64,000 bases of DNA, from positions 310,001 through 374,000 of the forward strand of contig NW_020126817.1 of assembly GCF_002994745.2 (NCBI RefSeq). The letters run 5' to 3'. The notes below the pieces were generated by a model. It searched no databases and was not told where the DNA came from. It was given only the letters and a program-made list of their open reading frames with translations. Each line of letters begins with the position of its first letter. Position 1 is the stretch's first letter. A program made the translations under genes and the position numbers. This DNA comes from Rosa chinensis (Eukaryota; Streptophyta; Magnoliopsida; Rosales; Rosaceae). This document shows, piece by piece, positions 1 to 10,534 of the stretch.

Positions 1-1320
1 AAGGTGAGAAGGAGGTAGTCAAGGTAAGTGAGAACGTATCTGCCTTAATTCAGAGGAAACTACCCCATAAATGCAAGGATCCTGGAAGTTTTACTATTCC
101 ATGCACTATTGGTAACTCTAGGTTTGAGAATGCGATGTTAGACTTAGGGGCATCTGTGAACGTCATGCCCTATTCTGTTTATGAAACCCTAGGTCTAGGT
201 GAGCTTAAATCTAATAATGTTATCATTCAGTTAGCTGACAGGTCTAATGCATACCCTAGAGGTTTGTTGGAAGATGTTCTTGTGCAGGTTAATCATCTTT
301 TCTTTCCAGCTGACTTCTATGTGTTGGAGATGGAGGAATCTCCTGTGAGTTCAACGCCATTGCTTTTGGGTCGCCCTTTCTTAAGGACGGCCAGGACCAA
401 GATAGATGTGTATGATGGCTCTCTCACCATGGAATTTGATGGTGACGTTATTGGCTTTAACATATTTGACGCTATGAGGTATCCTCTTGATGCTCATGAT
501 TGTTTTTCTATTGATATTCTGGACAATCTTGCACAGGAAATGTTTGACATCATGAATGAGGATACTTTGGTCACCACACTCGAGCAAGGAGTGGGCTACA
601 CCAAAGATGGCGCCACACTCCATGAGGATGTGCTCAAGGAAACTTGTGGGGACGAAATCATTGCTAATGTGTCCTTCCTTGAGGCATCATCCTTTGTAGG
701 TAAGTCTCCTCCACCCTTGTCCATTCAGTTATCTGCTAATAAGACTTTACCTTCAGTGGTTCAGGCACCAGAACTTGAACTTAAACCTCTACCAGACCAC
801 TTGAAGTATGTCTACTTAGGAGACAAGGAGACTTTACCAGTGATAGTGTCCTCCTCTCTTACTTCTTCTCAAGAGGAGAGATTGGTGAAGATGTTGAAAC
901 AACACAAGACTGCCATAGGATGGACATTGGCGGATATCAAGGGAATAAGCCCTACTACTTGCGTCCATAGGATACTTCTTGAGGAGGGGACAAAACCCAC
1001 TAGAGAGGCTCAACGTCGTCTCAACCCTCCTATGATGGAAGTTGTGAAGAAGGAGGTCATCAAACTCCTAGATTGTGGCGTCAACTACCCCATTTCAGAC
1101 TCCAAATGGGTGTCCCCAGTTCAGGTTGTACCTAAGAAGTCAGGAGTGACTGTCGTGAAGAATGCAGAAAACGAACTGGTGCCCCAAAGGACAGTTACTG
1201 GCCACAGAGCTTGTATTGACTACAGAAAGCTCAACGCAACAACAAGGAAAGATCACTTTCCTCTTCCATTCATTGATCAAATGCTTGAGCGATTGGCTGG
1301 ACATGATTACTACTGCTTCT
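1..1320 (+). pseudogene. Element D: Athila-type gag-pol fragment (protease and start of reverse transcriptase)
   Basis: Reading is open from position 3 at the window edge. It covers the end of the gag linker, the aspartic protease (D-L-G-A-S, catalytic Asp codon at 141-143, a variant of the usual D-S/T-G typical of Athila-like elements), a connector, and the first part of RT up to the residues YYCF. The frame is cut at 1320 by the LTR of element C; translation past this point runs into the LTR and stops at 1376. The duplicated target cttct (1316-1320) reappears at 37029-37033, where the same gene resumes in frame. Family assignment is firm from the motifs. The gene is broken by insertion here and by a deletion further on, so no protein is expected. 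Confidence 0.93.
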
Positions 1321-1666
1321 TGATACGCTCAAAGCAAGCATATAATTTAACCCTAGAAATATCATTAGTAGTATAAGCAAGTAGGGATCGTTCTATTCCG
1401 GGGATTGAGGGTACACCTGTCAATGTAAGACAATTTAAACAATTAAAATAAAACAAAGTATCATATTCACACAAATACATATTATTTACGAATTCAAAGG
1501 GGGTTTTAGGGTTTGGTTTTCGAAAATTAAAAACAAGAATTAAAACTAAGCATAAACAAAAACACAAATACAAGAATGAAATGTAAGAAACAAAGATTAA
1601 AACCAAGTTCATGATTAAATTCGAATTAACTTTATATTGTTCTTCCAAGTCATGTGAAAGGAGTTG
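1321..1666 (-). repeat. Element C 3' LTR, part 1 (U5 end)
   Basis: This segment matches 34834-35179 base for base in length, including the terminal TGATACGC and the U5 motif containing CCGGGGATTG. It ends at the start of the LTR of element A. Of the C LTR, about 744 bp equivalent to 35180-35923 is absent here and was lost when A and its right junction formed. Confidence 0.93.
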
Positions 1667-3675
1667 TGATAGGAGCATAAAATGCGACGTTTATAATGTT
1701 TAAACCCTATATTTTGCTAAGTTATTTCCTTTATCTTGATCAATTTAACTTAGTTAGTGTTTTTCAGGTGAAAATGGAGTCTCAAGGTCCGAAAATGACT
1801 AAGGAAGGCACAAGCGGCGCAAAAATGGAAAGAAATGAAGAAATGGAAGTTTTCCCAGTTTGACTAGGAAAAGGAATCCTAGTTGGAGTAGGAATCAGAA
1901 GCTGACTTGGATTCAAACTCTTAAGTCGCGGAAATTAGAAGTTCTACTTGAACAGGGAAACCCAATTCTACTCAAATATGGAATCCTAGTGTGATAAGGA
2001 GTCCCTGTTAAATAAGGATTACTCAAGAAGGTTCCGGAAGAGTGTGGAAGCATCTCGGAAAAGGAAGCAGTATTCAACTAGGAAACCTACTTGCATATGG
2101 AGTTCTACTCATACTAGGAGAGCTATGGAACGTTCATGAAGCATCTAGAAGTCTCAAGAAGATCATATGCCGTGCACATGGAAGAGGAAGCAACAAGGAA
2201 TTCGAATTACAAAGCAATATGGAATTTGGACTTCTTGTTGAGTAAGGATTGGAATTGCCGTGAGATTCTTGAAGGTTCTAGGGAGTTATTGACGTTTCTA
2301 CTTCATAATAGGCGTGGAAGGCATGTGAGAGGCATGTGATGTGAAGAAAAACCGAATTGGACTCAACTTGTGCATTAAAAGTCGAATTCAATACAGATTC
2401 GGAAATCTGCCTGTGCAGATCAGTCAACTTCAACGGAGTGTCAAAAATCGCTAAGAGCTCAGAAAATTATGATCTTTATATGGTTGGAAAGCTACGGATG
2501 TCTAGTTTCCAGAGATTTTTACGGTTCATCAATATCTATTTTCTAGAGGAAGTTATGGCCGTTTTAGTGGACTGAGGTCAATCCTGCCGGAAATCTGTTT
2601 TGTGCCAAAGAAGTCCTAAATCAACACGAACTAAGAGAAACCAAGTAGAAACGAATTGGGAGTGCCTTGGGACGTTCTACTATATATACCTTGTGTATTA
2701 GATGTTCAGGGGTGACACTTTTTCTCCACAAATTCGATTTCTCACCGGTTTGCTCTCAAGTTTCAGGTTTTCGCATCTTGCAAGTTCTAGCCGTGCCATC
2801 CTCCATCTTTGCCGTGATCTTCACCTTGTGCCACCACCTTGGAGCTGCTTTGGGTCTTTGGGACGTGATCAAGGGTTGTTCTACCATCTTCCCTATGTTT
2901 TCTTCACGGTTTAGTATGCTTGTAGTTGTAATTTTCTGTTTTGATTCTTTTAAGAGTGAAACCGAAACTATGAGTTAACAATCTGATTTTTGAATGCAAT
3001 TTTGATGTTCTTTTCAATGATTGATTGGTTTATGTGTGTTTGATCTTTACTAGTCACCGAAATATGGAATGATAATCTGGTTTTGTTTTATGGAGAACTT
3101 TTATGTGTTCTTGTTCTTTGGTGCGCAACATAGGATGATTGCATGTAATTGGAGCTAGTAATTAGGTGAACGCTTGTTGATCCTAGTTCAATATGGTAGT
3201 AAAGGCTTTGTACAAAGGTCGAGATCAGATTATGCATGTAATGAAAAGACTTGCTTTGAGTACTTGAATTTGCATGTTTATTGACTAAACTTTCACTTGC
3301 TCTTAATGATTTGAATGCATGAGATTATGAGTCGCTTCGATTGTGTGATACTTGCATTTGAAATATATTGTTTAGGCGCTTGTTCTACTCAATTGTGTAA
3401 AGGGAAGTCATATAAGGGACATTGGGCGCTTGTAACTTTGTTTCTTGGTTGATATCGTTCCATGGTAACTAAAAGATTAAAGATTGCATGAATGGATTGT
3501 TCTTGATTAGTTCTTGAAAAATTGTTCTTCGAAAATTCTTCTTTTCCCACCTATGTAAATAAACGTTTTTGTTCTTTATTTGTTTTCTGGAAATTTTATG
3601 TTTTCAATCTTTAAAAACCCCCCATCTTTATGTTTTCTTGTTTGTGTAAATAAATAAAATTAACTTAGAATTTTA
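1667..3675 (+). repeat. Element A 5' LTR, truncated at its U5 end
   Basis: The LTR begins TGATAGGAGCATAAAATGCG and has a TATA-like box at 2681-2688. It ends abruptly near 3675, just after a C-run that in other LTRs of the window lies shortly before the conserved GGTGTACCCTC motif. The last roughly 150 bases of LTR, the PBS and the leader are missing, and gag-coding sequence follows directly. Short ORFs inside are not supported as genes. Confidence 0.85.
2681..2688 (+). promoter_or_regulatory. TATA-like box, element A left LTR
   Basis: TATATATA lies about 1 kb into the LTR, the position expected for a U3 promoter. The same box is repeated at 11549-11556 in the second copy. Inferred from sequence and position only. 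Confidence 0.5.
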
Positions 3676-6600
3676 GGAGGGATCACCCCAATTTTCGTTG
3701 GAAGGACAATGACAACGTTCAAAGTGCACCTCAAGGGTTCCAACAACGTCCTCAAGGCTTTTATCAAAAGCCTCAACCTCCTAACCCTACTCCTTTCAAT
3801 TCGAATTATAATTCAAATGCTTCTTCTTCTTCTTCTAATGATGAATTGATCCGAACTCTAACCAAATCTACTCAAGCTTTAATTGCAGGTCAAACTCATC
3901 ATGGGAATCAGATCAATGCCATATCCACGGATGTGAATGAGATGAAGAAGCAAATGAGTCAAGTTGTGGAGTTTATGGGTAAGTTTCATGAGCAAGGAAA
4001 ATTACCAAGTGGTACCATCCCTAATCCTCACTTTGAGCAAGCAAAGGTCGTCACTACAAGGAGTGGTAAGACCCTTGTAGACCCTCCAAAGCCTCCTAAG
4101 AAGGTTTCAACGTCAACATTAGAGGAGGAGGAGGACCCTGCAACGTCTAAGGCTCATGTGACACCTCCTACTGCAGAACCGAAACCTAAAGGACAAGTTT
4201 CTAACTCTTTCAATTCGGTTATTACTAATCCATCTTCTTCTCCTTTGCCTTTCCCAAGCAGATATGCTAAGTCCAAGAAGGATGAAGCCGAAAAGGCCAT
4301 CTTGGAAACTTTTAAGAAAGTGCAAATCAACATTCCTCTCCTTGAGGCCATTAAGCAAATTCGTAAGTATGCAAAATTTTTGAAGGAACTTTGCACCACA
4401 AGGAGACAAAACCGTGAGAGAGAAGTGGTGAAGGTAAGTGAGAACGTCTCAGCTGTGCTTCAACGCAAAATGCCTGACAAGTGTAAGGATCCAGGGAGTT
4501 TTTCTATCCCTTGTGTTATTGGAACCACTAGATTTGAAAATGCCATGCTAGACTTAGGTGCGTCTATAAATGTTATGCCATATTCTGTTTATGCATCTCT
4601 AGGTCTAGGTGAACTTAAACATGATAATGTTATTATTCAATTGGCAGATCGATCTAATGCATACCCTAAGGGGTTAGTTGAGGATGTACTTGTGCAGGTG
4701 GGTGAGTTAATCTTCCCAGCTGATTTTTACGTCCTAGAGATGGAGGAGCCTTCTCCCAAGTCAACGCCACTTTTGCTAGGTCGTCCCTTCATGAGGACGG
4801 CTAGGACTAAAATTGATGTGTATTCTGGCACCTTGTCAATGGAATTCGATGGAGAAGTTGTTGGCTTCAACATTTTTGAAGCTATGAGGTATCCCCTAAG
4901 TGATTTTCAATCATGTTTTTCTATTGATATACTTGATGAACTTGCGCAGAAATTCATGGAGATTATGGAGGATGATGCCATGGCTTCAACCATTGCAAGT
5001 GGCGTTGGCATTCTTGAAAATGGCGTCACCATACCTAAGGAAGAGCTCACGGATTCTTATGAATCTATCCACCTAGAAAACGTTGCTTCTCTTGAGGCAA
5101 CGTCCTATGTAGGTAGGTCAAGTCCTTCTTTTTCACTTTCCATCTCTACTAATAAACCTTTACCTTCAGTGATCCAGGCACCTACCCTAGAACTAAAGCC
5201 ATTGCCAGATCATTTGAAGTATGTTTATTTGGGAGATAAAGAGACATTGCCTGTAATCATTTCATCATCCTTGACGCCAACTCAAGAGGACAAACTTGTG
5301 GAGATGCTTAAGAGACACAAAACTGCAATTGGTTGGACCTTGGCAGATATCAAGGGAATTAGCCCTACCACCTGTGTCCATAGGATTTTGCTTGAGGAGG
5401 GAGCTAAGCCAACTAGGGAGGCTCAAAGACGATTGAATCCACCCATGATGGAAGTTGTGAAGAAAGAAGTCATCAAGCTTCTTGATTGTGGCGTCATATA
5501 CCCTATTTCAGATTCTAAGTGGGTTTCACCAGTTCAAGTTGTGCCAAAGAAGTCTGGAATAACTGTTGTGAAGAATGCAGAGAATGAGTTAGTGCCTCAG
5601 AGAACTGTGACTGGACATCGAGTTTGTATTGACTATAGGAAGCTCAACGCCACTACTAGGAAGGATCACTTCCCTTTGCCATTCATTGATCAGATGCTTG
5701 AGAGGTTAGCTGGCCATGAGTTTTATTGCTTCTTGGATGGATATTCTGGTTACAATCAAATCGCCATTGCTCATGAGGATCAAGAGAAAACGACCTTCAC
5801 TTGTCCTTTTGGAACGTTTGCCTACAGAAGAATGCCATTCGGACTATGCAACGCCCCAGGTACGTTTCAAAGGTGCATGGTAAGTATCTTTTCTGATTTT
5901 ATTGAGAAAATTATTGAAGTTTTTATGGATGACTTTTCTGTCTTTGGTAAAGATTTCGAAAATTGCTTAAGTAACTTAGAATTGATACTTGTACGTTGTG
6001 AAGAAACTAACCTTGTTTTAAATTGGGAAAAATGTCACTTTATGGTTAAACAGGGATTAGTTTTAGGGCATATTATCTCTAAACGTGGAATTGAAGTAGA
6101 TAAAGCTAAAGTAGATCTTGTTAGATACTTACCATACCCCACAAGTGTGAGGGAGGTCCGTTCTTTTCTTGGACATGCAGGTTTCTACAGGCGCTTTATC
6201 AAGGACTTCTCCAAGATTTCTAGGCCCCTATGTCGTCTACTTCAAAAGGAAGTGGCGTTCGAGTTTGATGAGGATTGCAAGAAGGCATTCAACACTTTGA
6301 AGGAGCTTCTAACGTCTGCACCAATTATGCTTCCACCAGATTGGTCTCTACCCTTTGAGATCATGTGTGACGCCTCAGATTATGCCATTGGGGCCGTGCT
6401 AGGACAAAGAAGGGACAAGAAGCCCCACGCCATCTACTATGCTTCTAGGACCCTTAATGATGCTCAACTCAATTACTCTACAACTGAAAAAGAACTTTTA
6501 GCTGTTGTTTTTGCCTTAGAGAAATTTCGATCTTATTTATTGGGTACTAAAGTTATTATTTATTCTGATCATGCAGCTTTAAGGTACCTAATGTCCAAGA

Positions 6601-8085
6601 AGGAGGCAAAACCACGGCTAATTCGTTGGATACTCTTGCTTCAAGAGTTTGACGTTGAGATCAAGGACAAGAAGGGCTCTGACAACGTTGTGGCTGATCA
6701 CTTGAGTAGGCTAGTGAGTGAACGCCATACCCTTAGTGGAGATGTTTCCGGATGAACAACTCTTCGGAATCCAGGTAAGTGAGCCTTGGTATGCAGATAT
6801 TGTTAATTATTTGGTGTCCAAAACGTTCCCTAGTAATATGCTAAGTGTTCAACGTGATAGACTTAAGTTTTTAGCTAGACAATATGTTTGGGATGATCCT
6901 TACTTGTGGAAATATTGTTCTGATAAATTGATAAGGAGATGTGTGCCTAATAATGAACAAAAAGCTATACTTGAGTTTTGTCATTCTAAACAATGTGGTG
7001 GTCACTTTGGCTCAGATAGAACTGCTAGGAAGGTGTTGGAATGTGGTTTTTATTGGCCTACTATATTTAAAGATGCATATAATTTTTGTATGACATGTGA
7101 TAGGTGCCAAAGAACTGGTAATTTAGGACCTAGAGATCAAATGCCTTTAACTCCTGTTATAATAGTCGAAATCTTTGATGTTTGGGGTATAGATTTCATG
7201 GGTCCTTTTCCTTCATCTAATGGGTTCCTTTATATTCTCTTGGCTGTTGATTATGTTTCTAAGTGGGTGGAAGCGAAAGCCACCAGGACTAATGATTCTA
7301 AGGTTGTTGCAGAGTTTATAAAGTCTAATATTTTTAGTAGGTTTGGCATGCCTAGAGCACTCATTAGTGATGGAGGTTCTCACTTTTGCAACAAGACCAT
7401 TGAAGCGTTGCTTAGGAAGTATCATGTGACCCATAAGGTTTCAACGCCTTATCATCCTCAAACAAGTGGACAAGCAGAAGTTTCAAATAGGGAGATCAAG
7501 AGGATACTTGAGAAAACCGTGGGTCCTTCAAGGAAGGATTGGAGCCAACGTTTGGAGGATGCTCTTTGGGCATATAGGACGGCTTTCAAGACACCAATTG
7601 GGATGTCACCATTTCGTTTGGTGTATGGGAAACCGTGTCACTTACCTGTGGAGTTGGAGCATCGAGCTTGGTGGGCAATCAAGACATTCAACATGGAATT
7701 GGATGAAGCTGGACTTCATAGGAAATTGCAACTCAATGAGCTTGAGGAAATTCGGAATGATGCCTATGATAGTGCACGGATTTACAAGGAAAAGACAAAG
7801 GCTTTTCATGATAAGATGATTCGTGGAAAGACCTTTGTAATTGGTCAAAAAGTTCTTTTATTTCATTCTAGATTGAGACTTTTTCCTGGTAAGTTACGTT
7901 CTAGATGGGTTGGTCCTTTTATAGTTACTAATGTCTTTCCTCATGGTGCTATACAGATAAAGAGTCATATAACTGGAGCGGAATTCAAAGTGAATGGACA
8001 TCGTCTTAAGCCTTACTATGAGGCGTTTGTGGAGCATAATGTGGAGGATGTACCCCTCCAAGAGGCGCCACAACCAGAAGAGTAA
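3676..8085 (+). pseudogene. Element A gag-pol, N-terminally deleted and frameshifted
   Basis: The frame opens inside gag after the zinc-knuckle region (RDHPNFRW), with no start codon of its own. Order: gag C-terminus; protease DLGAS (Asp at 4551-4553); RT with FMDDFSVFG (Asp pair 5928-5933); RNase H (CDAS near 6367, STTEKE, YSDH near 6560). The frame is lost near 6718, where about 2 nt are missing relative to homologues, and ends at 6755. Integrase continues in another frame to 8085: HHCC finger near 6980-7120, DDE Asp near 7192 and 7366, Glu near 7475 in the [13 protein letters not shown] block. Amino-acid conservation is otherwise good, so the damage is young. No functional polyprotein can be made. 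Confidence 0.92.
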
Positions 8086-8127
8086 ATGAAGGTGCAAGTC
8101 TAGGCTGAAAGACTTTAAACATTAAGC

Positions 8128-8160
8128 GCTGCATGGGAGGCAACCCATTTCATCCGTAGC
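8128..8160 (+). promoter_or_regulatory. Post-pol RNA hairpin, element A
   Basis: Inner stem ATGGG/CCCAT (8133-8137 with 8144-8148) around loop AGGCAA, and outer stem GCTGC/GTAGC (8128-8132 with 8156-8160). The same fold with compensatory changes is found in B, C, F, G and H. Function is unknown. Confidence 0.6.
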
Positions 8161-10494
8161 TGTGGAGGAGCCATCAACGCAGATTTGCATTCTTGAACTC
8201 TTCCCTTCTCTTTTATTTTCGAGAACTTTGTCTTTGTTTTAGGTTTCTTTGCGTTAACTCTTATGCCATGCTTGATTGATGCTTTGTATGCTTTATACTT
8301 GTTTATACATTGAGGACAATGCATGATTTAAGTGTGGGGGAAGGGTTTAACGTTTCACTTTGTTTTAGGAGCTAGTTTTGTGGTTATAAAAAGAAAACAA
8401 AATAAAAAAACGGAAAAATCAGAAAAATAAAAAATTTGCGTTAACTTTTGTTTTAAGTTTTGTGTTTACTATTTCGGTTTTATACTTATGTGTTTTGCTT
8501 GTTTGTTTATTGTTAGAGTCAAAATGATTTTTGGGTAAATATCTTCTTCATCGTAGGCGCATCCAATGGGATGTGATGTCTAAGGTCTAGTTTGGATATG
8601 AGAAGTGCTAGCAAAGGGTCTCGTCCCCTGCTAAACAAGTGAGCTGAGCTCCGCCAAAATCGTTCCTCTCTTCACCTGGTCATGTTCCAAAGGAGTTACC
8701 GAAAGAAGAAGGGAAATAACCCTAAGTCCAAACGTTTTTTGTCATGTTTGTGCGTCACTTATATGTTTGTTTTGTTTTGTTTTGTGATTGAGTCTTAGGA
8801 TGCCCTTTTAACTGTCTAGGATGAGCTTATATCTCTGGAATTAAGGCTAAAAGAGGATCACGAGATTGAGATAATGTTTGATGATATTCTTTGGTTAATT
8901 ATGATTTATGAAAAGCATATGAATGTGTAGTAGATATGGTGCATGCGTAACTATGGTACAGAATATGAACATGTGGAAGACAAATTATGATTCATAATAA
9001 CCCTTGTGAGAATTTGAGCCATGTGCCCTTTCTTTGTTGAGTGATTAATGAAAAAAATGAAGTATACTCTTATTTTCTTGGCGATGATTTTGTTGATCTC
9101 ATTATTCTTTCATCTTGATTGATTACTTGCCATAGATTAAGTTTGATGGACTAGAGAATGCTCGAATTCACTGTTATGCTTGTTGAGACGTTTATGATCA
9201 ATATATGGCCCTGATTCTGGAAAGGATAAAGGTACTTACTTAGGATTTTCACCACCATAGCCAAATATAGCCTGTGTCCCTAATTGTGCCCGTCGTGGGA
9301 CTCCCCTAGTTTAACCATTTTGAGCCTACATTGAGCCTTTTATTTCATCACCCTCAAAATTCCTTAACCCTTAACCCTAGTATAGTTATATCCATACCCT
9401 TTGTTCTAAAGACTTAGTGGAGCATATTTTTGAGACTTTGCTTGGAGTTTTGGCGTCAGGGATGACTTTGGAAGACATAAAGAAGTTCAAGTGTGGGGGT
9501 AGACTTGTCCATAAGAAAAAAAAATGTATGTAATTGCCAAAAGAACTCGTAAAAAAAAAGAGAAGGAATATTTTCGACAATTAAAAAAAAAATGTGTGTT
9601 ATTGTGTTAAGTCTATGGATTTTAGTCCCCTATGCTTAGTGGATTTGGAGTTTGTTTTAAATTGAAGGCCCATTGTTGAAAATTTTGGTCTTTGTCCAAT
9701 TCACTTGTTCGGAAGAAGGTTAGAATGAAGTTTGGGCCCAACATGATGATACTTGGCCTTTTATAAGCCTTTGAAGGATACTTGGCATCTACATGCTTTG
9801 GTGGATTCGAAATTGGTCTCTCTACATCGAGTGCTCTACTAGGTTTTAAGGATACTTTGTGATTTCCCTATCCCTTCGTTTCTTTAAACCTTAAGCCTTG
9901 GCCCCATTACAACCTTAAAGTGTAAGACCTCTTTGATCCTTAAGATGGGACAGCCTTTGATCTGTGGAGATGAGTTATAACTGTTGAACTTATGGTTTGG
10001 GTTCATCTGTGCAAGTAGTTGATATCTTTCATGAGATCTTTTGAAAAAAAATGAATATATGTGCTTTCGTTTCTTATACATATGTGATTTACTTGTTATT
10101 CTTTCACATATACTTGAGTGATAAGCTTTTAAGCATGAGCCTTGAATCTGAGAGAAGAAAGAGTGATATATCCATGTGAGGTTTGAATCATGATTTGTTT
10201 GAAATATGTTGAGCTACACCCATCACCATTGTTTACCCCCAAGTCTTACATGCTTATATGTGGATTCTATTTTGTAATTAGCTCTTGAATATCTTGAAGA
10301 TGTGATGCTTGGTTAAGTGCTAATCTTGGTGACTTGAAAGTATGAGATTTCTGAGACAATATGTTAAAGGGCAATAGAAGTCATTTGTGTGTCAACGTTT
10401 TTGAGTCTTGAGTCTTTGTTTTTCGTTTTCTCTACTTAGTATTTTCGTTAGTTTCTTTGTTTTGTGTCTTAGTCTTTTTGGTTTGTTATGTTGA

Positions 10495-10534
10495 TTTTGC
10501 TAAGGGACTAGCAAAAGCTAAGTGTGGGGGAATT
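10495..10534 (+). promoter_or_regulatory. Element A PPT and upstream hairpin
   Basis: TTTTGCTA (10495-10502) pairs perfectly with TAGCAAAA (10509-10516) around AGGGAC. The purine-rich AAGTGTGGGGGAATT (10520-10534) abuts the LTR start at 10535 and is the expected primer site for plus-strand DNA synthesis. Confidence 0.8.

Larger units (their letters stand above)
8086..10534 (+). other. Element A 3' non-coding region (pol stop to LTR)
   Basis: About 2.45 kb without an ORF above about 70 codons, so no env-like gene. It holds the post-pol hairpin (8128-8160), three AAGTGTGGGGG copies (8330-8340, 9489-9499, 10520-10530), a module shared with the leader of element C (about 8592-8660), a conserved block with GTGCCCGTCGTGGGACTCC near 9290, and the PPT-proximal hairpin (10495-10516). 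Confidence 0.8.

Noticed and set aside
3640..3680. A spliced junction (AG before GAGGG) explaining the jump from LTR to gag in A
   Set aside because: No matching donor or spliced relative is seen, and the loss of PBS would prevent reverse transcription; a genomic deletion is simpler.
1667..3810. The whole 2144-bp repeat of A taken as its LTR
   Set aside because: It lacks a CA-type end, includes gag-coding sequence, has no following PBS, and its right end has no target duplication.
8086..10534. env-like gene in the 3' region
   Set aside because: No ORF long enough, no signal peptide or membrane segments on the sense strand.
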